The notes beneath the pieces were generated by a model that saw only the letters and a program-made list of their open reading frames with translations, was not told the origin of the DNA and searched no databases. The position numbers were made by a program, and so were the translations under genes. Shown here one piece after another: positions 1-5,579 of a DNA stretch of 5,579 bases (its first letter is position 1; the number at the start of each line of letters is the position of its first letter). Source of the stretch: Nitriliruptoraceae bacterium (GTDB lineage: Bacteria > Actinomycetota > Nitriliruptoria > Nitriliruptorales > Nitriliruptoraceae). Location of the stretch: assembly GCA_007120565.1 (NCBI GenBank), contig SKNK01000053.1, positions 1-5,579 of the forward strand, read 5' to 3'.

Positions 1-2511
1 CTTCATCGCGATCGCCCAGATCCTGCGGGCGACCCGGCCGATCACGGTGTACTCGGCGTCCATGCCGTTGGAGAAGAAGAAGGACAGGTTGGGCGCGAAG
101 TCGTCGATGCTCATGCCGCGGGCGAGGTAGGACTCGACGTAGGTGAACCCGTTGGCCAACGTGAACGCGAGCTGGCTGATGGGGTTCGCCCCCGCTTCGG
201 CGATGTGGTAGCCCGAGATCGATACCGAGTAGAAGTTGCGCACGTCGTGCTCGATGAACCACTCCTGGACATCGGCCATGCAGCGCAGCGCGAACTCGGT
301 CGAGAAGATGCAGGTGTTCTGCCCCTGATCCTCCTTCAGGATGTCGGCCTGGACCGTCCCGCGGACCGTCGACAGGGTGCGGGCGCGGACCTCATCGGCC
401 TCATCCTCCGACGGCTCGCGACCCTCCCGCCCCCGGAAGAGGTCCATCTGCTGGTCGATCGCGGTGTTGAGGAACATCGCCAGGATCGCCGGCGCCGGAC
501 CGTTGATCGTCATCGACACCGAGGTGGTCGGGTCGCACAGATCGAAGCCGTCGTACAGCGCCTTCATGTCGTCGAGGGTCGCGATGGACACCCCCGACGT
601 CCCGACCTTGCCGTAGATATCGGGCTGTTCCGCGGGGTCGCGGCCGTAGAGGGTCACCGAGTCGAAGGCCGTCGACAGCCGGGTCGCCGGGTTGCCCTTG
701 GCGAGGTAGTGGAAGCGGCGGTTGGTCCGGAACGGGTCACCCTCCCCCGCGAACATCCGCGCCGGGGCTTCCCCCTCACGCTTGAAGGGGAACACCCCGC
801 CGGTGTACGGGAAGCGGCCCGGCAGGTTCTCGCGACGCAGGAACCGGACCAGCTCGCCATGGTCCTCGGTCTTGGGCAGTGAGACCCGGCGCACCTGGTT
901 GCCCGAGAGCGTCTCGCGGGTCAGGGGGACGTGGATCTGCTTGCCGCGGACCTCGTAGGTGTAGTCCTCGCCGGAGTAGGCCTCGACGATGGACGGCCAC
1001 TCGTCGAGCAGCGCGACGACGTCGGCGTCCATCTCCGACTCGATCTGCTCTAGGGCCCGATCGAGCGAGGCGATCGCCTCCTTGCCCCCGGTCTCCTGCT
1101 CCTCGAGCAGCTGCTTCGAGGTGGTCAGGTGCTGGCGTTGGCGCGCGAGGTCCGCCTGCTCGTCGGTGCGCTGGTGGTACTCGCGGACGGTCTCGGCGAT
1201 GTCGGCGAGGTAGCGCTCACGCCCGGTCGGGATGACGTTGTCGATCTTGGTGGAGACCTTCGTGTCGACCGCCGGCAGCACCCCACCGCCAGGCTCCAGG
1301 CCGTGCTTGCCGAGACGCTCGCACAGCGCCTGGTACAGGGCCGTGACGCCGTCGTCATCGAACCTCGCCGCGGAGGTGCCGTAGACGGGCATCTCCTCCC
1401 AGTCGACCCCGAAGGCCTCACGGTTGCGCACCATCTGACGGGCGACGTCCCGGCGGGCATCCTCGGCGCCTCGCCGTTCGAACTTGTTGATGGCGACGAG
1501 GTCAGCGAAGTCCAGCATCCCGATCTTCTCGAGCTGCGACGCCGCGCCGAACTCCGGCGTCATCACGTACAACGAGGTGTCCACGTACGGGACGATCGCG
1601 TCGCTGCCCTGACCGATGCCCGGCGTCTCCACGATGACCAGGTCGTACCCGGCGGCCTTGCACGCGTTGATCGCGTCGGCCAGACACCCCGGCACCTCGG
1701 AGTCGGCCTCGCGGGTAGCCATCGAGCGGAAGAACACCTGACCTGGCGAGATGGAGTTCATGCGGATGCGGTCCCCGAGTAGCGCACCGCCGCCCTTGCG
1801 CCGCGACGGGTCGATCGCCAGGACGGCGATGCGCAGCTTGTCCTCGCGGTCGACGCGGAAGCGTCGGACCAGCTCGTCGGTGAGCGAGGACTTACCGGAG
1901 CCACCGGTGCCGGTGATGCCGACCACCGGGACCTCACGGGAGGAAGCCGCCTGCTCGATCGTTGCCTTGGCGTCATCGGTCGCCTCGCCGAGCTCGAACA
2001 GGGTCACGGCACGGGCCAACGCGCCCTCCTCGCCCGCCCGCAGTCCGTCGAGGTCGACGTCAGAAGACGGTGGAGGCACGTCACATGCCTGGATCATCGT
2101 GTTGATCATGCCGGGCAGACCCATCTTGGCCCCGTCTGCCGGGGAGAAGATGTGCGCCACCCCGCGCTCGTGCAGCAGGTCGATCTCCTCCTGCACGATG
2201 ACCCCGCCGCCACCGCCGTAGACCTTGATGTGACCGGCACCGACCTGCTTCAGCCGTTCGACGAGGTAGGTGAAGTACTCGACGTGCCCGCCCTGGTAGG
2301 AACTGACCGCCACCCCCTGAGCGTCCTCCTGGAGCGCGGCCGTGACCACGTCCTCCACGCTGCGGTCGTGGCCGAGGTGGACCACCTCGGCACCTTGGGA
2401 CTGCAGGATGCGCCGCATGATGTTGATCGCGGCGTCGTGCCCGTCGAACAGGCTCCCTGCGGTGACGAAGCGGACGGGATGCTCGGGGACGTGCAGATCG
2501 TCGGAGCTCAC
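1..2511 (-). CDS. icmF: Fused isobutyryl-CoA mutase IcmF (cobalamin-binding + GTPase + mutase), 3' end outside window
   Basis: Adenosylcobalamin-dependent cytoplasmic enzyme expected to interconvert isobutyryl-CoA and n-butyryl-CoA, with its G-protein chaperone fused in. The 837 visible residues show three blocks. Residues 12-145 are a B12-binding Rossmann domain with D23-G-H25-D (H25 is the predicted lower axial cobalt ligand), S70-S-Y and a glycine run at 99-103. Residues 190-430 are a MeaB/ArgK-like GTPase with P-loop GTGGSGKS (201-208), ETPGIGQG (295-302) and NKFE (342-345). A helical linker (430-510) leads into the mutase barrel, which includes GVFPF (572-576), QNTCIF (from Q731) and SGYHIAEAGA with H769, the counterpart of the catalytic-pocket His of methylmalonyl-CoA mutase. 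F576 and Q731 sit where methylmalonyl-CoA mutase has Tyr and Arg, which favours isobutyryl-CoA. GTG at 2511 is the start: an in-frame TGA lies at 2523-2521 and a GAGG site is correctly spaced. IcmF proteins are roughly 1,080 residues, so about 240 C-terminal residues are missing. The frame is uninterrupted. The main alternative is a related fused mutase such as pivalyl-CoA mutase. Confidence 0.95.
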   Translation of the reverse strand, partial: MSSDDLHVPEHPVRFVTAGSLFDGHDAAINIMRRILQSQGAEVVHLGHDRSVEDVVTAALQEDAQGVAVSSYQGGHVEYFTYLVERLKQVGAGHIKVYGGGGGVIVQEEIDLLHERGVAHIFSPADGAKMGLPGMINTMIQACDVPPPSSDVDLDGLRAGEEGALARAVTLFELGEATDDAKATIEQAASSREVPVVGITGTGGSGKSSLTDELVRRFRVDREDKLRIAVLAIDPSRRKGGGALLGDRIRMNSISPGQVFFRSMATREADSEVPGCLADAINACKAAGYDLVIVETPGIGQGSDAIVPYVDTSLYVMTPEFGAASQLEKIGMLDFADLVAINKFERRGAEDARRDVARQMVRNREAFGVDWEEMPVYGTSAARFDDDGVTALYQALCERLGKHGLEPGGGVLPAVDTKVSTKIDNVIPTGRERYLADIAETVREYHQRTDEQADLARQRQHLTTSKQLLEEQETGGKEAIASLDRALEQIESEMDADVVALLDEWPSIVEAYSGEDYTYEVRGKQIHVPLTRETLSGNQVRRVSLPKTEDHGELVRFLRRENLPGRFPYTGGVFPFKREGEAPARMFAGEGDPFRTNRRFHYLAKGNPATRLSTAFDSVTLYGRDPAEQPDIYGKVGTSGVSIATLDDMKALYDGFDLCDPTTSVSMTINGPAPAILAMFLNTAIDQQMDLFRGREGREPSEDEADEVRARTLSTVRGTVQADILKEDQGQNTCIFSTEFALRCMADVQEWFIEHDVRNFYSVSISGYHIAEAGANPISQLAFTLANGFTYVESYLARGMSIDDFAPNLSFFFSNGMDAEYTVIGRVARRIWAIAMK

Positions 2512-2518
2512 GGCGAGA

Positions 2519-2524
2519 CCTCAA
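2519..2524 (-). promoter_or_regulatory. Ribosome binding site of icmF
   Basis: On the minus strand TTGAGG ends 7 nt before the GTG start at 2511. GAGG (2522-2519) is a good anti-Shine-Dalgarno match. Together with the in-frame TGA overlapping this site (2523-2521), it decides the GTG start and rules out any upstream start. Confidence 0.75.
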
Positions 2525-2566
2525 CAGGTGGAAGACCCGCTGGCGCTGCGAAGCCGCCCAGCGAGA

Positions 2567-2596
2567 TAGTTGGACATCCGAAAGTGTGACATCCGA
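2567..2596. repeat. 15-bp imperfect tandem repeat upstream of icmF (possible operator)
   Basis: Two abutting 15-bp units, TAGTTGGACATCCGA (2567-2581) and AAGTGTGACATCCGA (2582-2596), match at 12 of 15 positions. The last nine bases, GACATCCGA, are identical. No third copy is seen on either side. The array lies 56 bp upstream of the icmF start. It overlaps the only plausible -10/-35 zone for that gene: on the minus strand TATCTC at 2568-2563, with TGTCAC at 2591-2586, 17 nt apart and both weak matches. The position suggests a regulator-binding site, which is an inference. Confidence 0.55.
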
Positions 2597-2674
2597 GCGC
2601 CCGCGCGTCCATGTCCACCCGGCAGCAGCGCCCGCGATACCACCCGGCGACGGTCCTGGCCCTTCGTCACCTTC

Positions 2675-2706
2675 CCTACTGTCGCGAGGCCGCGAGGGCA
2701 GGTAGG
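2675..2706. repeat. Inverted repeat / bulged hairpin
   Basis: CCTACTG (2675-2681) pairs with CA (2699-2700) plus GTAGG (2702-2706), with a single bulged G at 2701. T2682-G2698 (wobble) and C2683-G2697 extend the stem. An inner GCG/CGC stem closes on an AGGC loop at 2687-2690. No T-tract follows on either strand, so it is not a classical intrinsic terminator. It could be a leader structure or an operator dyad, or it could be chance in GC-rich DNA. Confidence 0.35.
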
Positions 2707-2708
2707 CT
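2703..2708 (+). promoter_or_regulatory. Weak candidate -10 element facing the SNF2 gene
   Basis: TAGGCT fits the actinobacterial TANNNT -10 pattern and was the best match I found by eye on the plus strand in this gap. The hexamer 17 nt upstream (TGTCGC, 2680-2685) is a poor -35. Use of this promoter would give a 5' leader of roughly 340 nt containing the hairpins at 2819-2830, 2852-2873 and 2968-2988. Sequence alone cannot distinguish it from a chance match. Confidence 0.2.
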
Positions 2709-2818
2709 GTCTTCAGCCGTCGATCGCCGCCATGCGGCCGCGCCGGGCCAGGCTCTCCACGGAAGCTGCCGAGAGCAGGGCTTCGGTCAAGCCGGTCGTC
2801 GACGGTGCTGATGCGACA

Positions 2819-2830
2819 GGTTGGGCAACC
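2819..2830. repeat. 12-bp dyad GGTTG-GG-CAACC
   Basis: Perfect 5-bp inverted repeat with a 2-bp centre. The spacing is too tight for an RNA hairpin loop, so if functional it is more likely a protein-binding dyad. The adjoining CCCGC (2829-2833) can also pair with GCGGG (2846-2850) across a 12-nt loop, an alternative fold at RNA level. Confidence 0.3.
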
Positions 2831-2851
2831 CGCTCGTCACCTCTAGCGGGA

Positions 2852-2873
2852 GGCGCACCCCAGAGGGCGTGCC
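2852..2873 (+). repeat. Hairpin with CAGA tetraloop
   Basis: GGCGCACCC (2852-2860) faces GGGCGTGCC (2865-2873) across the loop CAGA. Eight of nine positions pair, counting one G-U wobble, and A2857/C2868 is the only mismatch. No T-tract follows. It is directly downstream of the dyad at 2819-2830 and could be part of a structured 5' leader of the SNF2 gene. Confidence 0.35.
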
Positions 2874-2967
2874 ACCGTCCCTGCCTTCGCCAAGGAGCGG
2901 GACGCGTAGGGGAACGCGACGACGTGCCGTGACCGTCGCCCGTAGCGACGATGCCGCACCCACGACC

Positions 2968-2988
2968 GTTCGCTCGGCGGCGAGCAAC
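2968..2988. repeat. 8-bp bulged hairpin upstream of the SNF2 gene
   Basis: GTT (2968-2970) and GCTCG (2972-2976) pair with CGAGC (2981-2985) and AAC (2986-2988), leaving C2971 bulged and a GCGG loop (2977-2980). It ends 65 bp before the SNF2 start codon. No T-run follows on either strand. Role unknown: leader structure, operator or chance. Confidence 0.4.
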
Positions 2989-3053
2989 AACGAGAGGCAA
3001 CGCAGCCCACACGCTGTGACGCCCGTACGAAAGAGACCACCATCACGACCGAG

Positions 3054-5579
3054 ATGCGGAGCCCCAAGCTCACGCTGGATGACATCCAAGAGCTCGCTCA
3101 GAGCCACCTGGACGGGTTCGCGACCGACGACGACGTCGCGCGGCTCGAGGCGGACCAGGAGCGGTGGATCATCGCCTTGAAGGCCCTGCGCCGGGACGTC
3201 CAGGCCCGGATCGAGCGCCTCGCGGTCGAGGTCACCGGCCCGGAGCGCAACCTCGTCCTCTCGGACTTCGAGTCCGAACGGGACCGGATCGACGAGGTCC
3301 TGTACGACCTCACCGGGCAGCGTCCCGTCGTCCCGCCGATCCCCCAACCTCCGGGGACATCGAGCCGGCCATCCAAGGCCCCTCCGAAACCCAAGCCACG
3401 ACCTGCCGAGCAGCGTTCGGACGCCGGACGCCAGGACGGTGCAGATGAGCCGGAGGGGATCAAGATCCCCCACCCGCAACTGCAGCTGTCCTGGAAGGAC
3501 GGCGACATCGTGGCGTGGGCCGCCGGAGGCGAACACCCGCCGGAGCCCGCGGAAGCCGTGCGAACCCGCCTGGACGCGGCAGGAGCACCGTCCGCGAGCT
3601 GGGAGCCGACCGACGCCGTCTCCATCCCCGGTGGGCGAACGGCCGAAGCCTTGGTCACCCCGGTGCATCAGAGCCTCGGCTGGCTGGTCTCCGTGAGCGC
3701 ATCGGCCGATGATGACCAGCTGGGGACCAGTGTCACCTGGATGGGTCTTGCGGCGGCTCTCGCCGTTCGCCTCGTCGCTCAAGGGCGCATGGTTCCACAG
3801 CTGCAGAAGACCGGCGACGCCCCCGGTAACCGCTCCTTCTTCGCGGTGCGCTGGGAACCGACCTTGATCGACCACGATGAGCTGACCGGCCTCGCACGGG
3901 CGATGCCCGGCACGATCGCTGCCGTCGAACGCCAACGCGATCCCCGCAAGGTCACGCGCACGATCGTCTCGGCGTTCGTCGACGCGATCTGTCGTGAGGC
4001 AGCATCACGGGTCGAGGTCCCCGCGCCGCCACCTCACCCCCAACGCGCCTCGGAGATCGCCGAGACGGCGCTGGCACGACTCAACGGCTCGACCTTCGAG
4101 GCTCCGCACCAGCAGGGAACCGAGGTCCGCAAGGGTTTGAAGAGCTGGGCCGACAGCGTAACCGGAACCGCTCGGTTCGCACTGATCGCCCAGCTCGATC
4201 CCCCGGACGAGGGAGATGCCTGGTTGCTGCGCACACTCACCTCAGACGGACGCCGCAAGGACGAGAACGTCGAGGCCGCGATGTCCCGCGCGAACCACGA
4301 GCGCAAGGAGCGGCTCAAGCGTGAGCTGGAGCGGCTCGAGGGCCTCTACGAACCCCTCGCACGGGGCAAGGACACCCGTCGCGGCCAGGTGATCCTCAGC
4401 CAGGACGAGGCCTGGGATCTGATGACCAACATGGGGCCGGTCCTGGAAGCGGCCGGTTTCGAGGTCCGCGTACCACCGCTCACCCCGAAGAAGGCCACCC
4501 CGTCGCTGCGTATCACCTCGCTCGGGAGCCAGGAATCCGCCGTCGGTGCGCAGCAGCTCTCGGACGTGCGTTGGTCCGCCGTGTTCGACGACGTTGAGCT
4601 GACGGCCCAGGACATCGAGCGGCTCTCCAAGGAGTCGCGTCCTCTGGTCAAGTCACAGGGACGATGGGTCGAGGTCTCGCACGCGGACCTCGAGGCGGCG
4701 GCCGCCGCCCTCGCGGAGCGAGCCGACCAGAAGCGTCTCAGCGGCGCGGACATGCTGCGCTACGCCCTCGGTCTCGACGGAACCGCGCTCGGGCATCCCA
4801 TCTCGGTCGCTGGGGACGGCTGGGCCGCGGAGCTGTTGCGCTCGGCCGGGGAGATCCCCGAGGACCCGCCGACGCGCCCCGACGGCTTCGAGGGCGAACT
4901 GCGCAGCTACCAGGCTGACGCTCTGGCGTGGCTCGAGTTCCTCGACTCCGCCGGCCTCGGCGGCTGCCTCGCCCTGGACATGGGGCTCGGCAAGACGCCA
5001 ACGATGCTGGCCCACCTGCTCGGCGTCGCCGAGCATGGCCCCGCGTTGGTGATCGCTCCGCCCGCCGTCGTCGGCAACTGGGCATCGGAGTCCAAGAGCT
5101 TCGTGCCGGCGCTGCGCGTCGCGGTCCACCATGGCCAGTCCCGAGCCGAGGGTGGTCAGATCGCCGAGGAGGTCGAGAACGCCGACGTGCTTCTCACCAC
5201 CTACGGCACCGCGGTTCGCGACATCGATGCGCTGTCGCAGATCAACTGGGGCAAGCTCGTGCTCGACGAGGCCCAGGTGATCAAGAACCCAGCCAGCGAG
5301 ACCGCTCAGCAGCTCCGACGGCTCGAGGCGCGCACCCGTGTCGTGCTGACCGGGACGCCGATCGAGAACGGACTCGGCGACCTCTGGGCACTCATGGACT
5401 TCGTCAACCCTGGACTGCTCGGTGATCGCGCCACCTTCGTGGCACAGATGCAGAAAGCCGCCGAGGGTGGTAGCGGCGCTGAATCCGCCCTCAAGACCCT
5501 CAACGGCGTGTTGGTCTTCCGACGCACCAAGGCCGAGCCGATCATCGCCGAGGAACTGCCGGACCGGATCGACGCCCTC
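3054..5579 (+). CDS. SNF2/HepA-family ATPase (DEAD/DEAH-box helicase-like) with SNF2-associated domain, 3' end outside window
   Basis: ATP-driven nucleic-acid translocase or remodeller of superfamily 2; the cellular role of this bacterial class is poorly known. The frame is open for 842 residues to the window edge. Residues 1-90 form a charged, probably helical or coiled-coil segment. Residues 91-118 are a Pro/Lys-rich linker. Residues 150-480 resemble the N-terminal part of actinobacterial SNF2 helicases: RLVAQGRMVPQL near 240, AVRWEP at 265, AMPG near 284, LDPPDEGDAWLL near 380. Residues 447-560 resemble the SNF2-associated domain (PF12419/DUF3670 type), with VRW at 505 and GRWVEV at 536. 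The first RecA-like domain follows: LRSYQ (616), Walker A DMGLGKT (642-648), VIAPPAVVGNW (from 666), DEAQ (738-741), LTGTPIEN (765-772), then FRRTKAEP. The second RecA-like domain, with the arginine finger, lies outside. ATG 3054 is the first possible start after an in-frame TAG at 2943-2945. No good Shine-Dalgarno precedes it: AAAGAG ends 18 nt upstream, too far. Next in-frame TTG is 3177. Confidence 0.92.
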   Translation, partial: MRSPKLTLDDIQELAQSHLDGFATDDDVARLEADQERWIIALKALRRDVQARIERLAVEVTGPERNLVLSDFESERDRIDEVLYDLTGQRPVVPPIPQPPGTSSRPSKAPPKPKPRPAEQRSDAGRQDGADEPEGIKIPHPQLQLSWKDGDIVAWAAGGEHPPEPAEAVRTRLDAAGAPSASWEPTDAVSIPGGRTAEALVTPVHQSLGWLVSVSASADDDQLGTSVTWMGLAAALAVRLVAQGRMVPQLQKTGDAPGNRSFFAVRWEPTLIDHDELTGLARAMPGTIAAVERQRDPRKVTRTIVSAFVDAICREAASRVEVPAPPPHPQRASEIAETALARLNGSTFEAPHQQGTEVRKGLKSWADSVTGTARFALIAQLDPPDEGDAWLLRTLTSDGRRKDENVEAAMSRANHERKERLKRELERLEGLYEPLARGKDTRRGQVILSQDEAWDLMTNMGPVLEAAGFEVRVPPLTPKKATPSLRITSLGSQESAVGAQQLSDVRWSAVFDDVELTAQDIERLSKESRPLVKSQGRWVEVSHADLEAAAAALAERADQKRLSGADMLRYALGLDGTALGHPISVAGDGWAAELLRSAGEIPEDPPTRPDGFEGELRSYQADALAWLEFLDSAGLGGCLALDMGLGKTPTMLAHLLGVAEHGPALVIAPPAVVGNWASESKSFVPALRVAVHHGQSRAEGGQIAEEVENADVLLTTYGTAVRDIDALSQINWGKLVLDEAQVIKNPASETAQQLRRLEARTRVVLTGTPIENGLGDLWALMDFVNPGLLGDRATFVAQMQKAAEGGSGAESALKTLNGVLVFRRTKAEPIIAEELPDRIDAL

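Larger units (their letters stand above)
2512..3053. other. Divergent intergenic region, 542 bp, no convincing protein gene
   Basis: The gap lies between the divergent starts of icmF and the SNF2 ATPase gene. Open frames across it on both strands give Arg/Pro/Ala-rich translations with no recognisable domain and no well-placed ribosome binding site, so I do not call them genes. It must contain the 5' control regions of both genes. What is visible is a 15-bp tandem repeat near icmF, four hairpin-capable inverted repeats, and one weak promoter-like hexamer facing each gene. It has no tRNA, rRNA or riboswitch that I can recognise. In particular, I do not see a convincing cobalamin riboswitch in front of icmF. 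Confidence 0.7.

Noticed and set aside
205..882. 225-codon plus-strand open frame opposite icmF
   Set aside because: It is antisense to the conserved mutase coding frame. The Arg/Val/His-rich translation has no domain and is a typical high-GC shadow.
1129..1782. 217-codon plus-strand open frame opposite icmF
   Set aside because: Antisense to the conserved GTPase and linker coding sequence; no recognisable domain and no ribosome binding site.
2512..2720. Cobalamin riboswitch in front of the B12-dependent icmF
   Set aside because: I could not identify a B12-box-like sequence or the expected multi-helix layout. Only the hairpin at 2675-2706 is visible.
2570..2932. 120-codon plus-strand open frame in the intergenic gap
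   Set aside because: The Arg/Pro-rich translation has no domain and no good ribosome binding site, and the frame overlaps the repeat region.
2675..2988. Intrinsic terminators in the gap
   Set aside because: The hairpins are not followed by T-tracts on either strand, and the divergent layout gives no need for a terminator between these genes.
2787..3935. 382-codon minus-strand open frame covering the SNF2 N-terminus and part of the gap
   Set aside because: Although long, it lies opposite a frame encoding recognisable SNF2-family motifs. Its Gly/Arg/Leu-rich product has no domain, and long antisense frames are expected at this GC content.
1..5579. CRISPR array, insertion sequence, tRNA or a multi-gene defence system
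   Set aside because: I saw no regularly spaced repeats, transposase, terminal inverted repeats or tRNA cloverleaf. The SNF2 ATPase alone, with a metabolic neighbour, does not support a defence-system call.

Overview
The window is high-GC DNA (strong G/C preference at third codon positions, GTG start on one gene). It looks like an actinobacterial-type chromosome, but no RNA gene or other taxonomic marker is present, so this placement is an inference from composition and protein style. There are two real genes. They are transcribed divergently, both run off the window, and they are separated by a 542-bp non-coding gap.

Left, minus strand (1-2511): the N-terminal 837 codons of IcmF, the fused isobutyryl-CoA mutase. 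It carries a cobalamin-binding domain, a MeaB/ArgK-type GTPase chaperone domain and the start of the adenosylcobalamin-dependent mutase domain in one polypeptide. Substrate-pocket positions look like isobutyryl-CoA mutase rather than methylmalonyl-CoA mutase. Its start is well fixed by a GAGG ribosome binding site and an in-frame TGA just upstream.

Middle (2512-3053): no convincing protein gene. It holds a 15-bp imperfect tandem repeat just upstream of icmF and several hairpin-capable inverted repeats (2675-2706, 2819-2830, 2852-2873, 2968-2988). None is followed by a T-tract, so they do not look like intrinsic terminators. The gap presumably carries both divergent promoters, but only weak promoter-like hexamers are visible.

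Right, plus strand (3054-5579): the first 842 codons of an SNF2/HepA-type ATPase of the bacterial class with an SNF2-associated domain ahead of the helicase core. Helicase motifs Q, I, Ia, II and III are intact, and the second RecA-like domain lies beyond the window. The protein has an unusual N-terminal helical, charged extension followed by a proline/lysine-rich linker.

No functional link between the two genes is evident: one belongs to acyl-CoA carbon-skeleton metabolism, the other to nucleic-acid remodelling. I see no convincing new multi-gene system. The items most worth a second look are the SNF2 N-terminal extension, the tandem repeat before icmF and the structured intergenic region.
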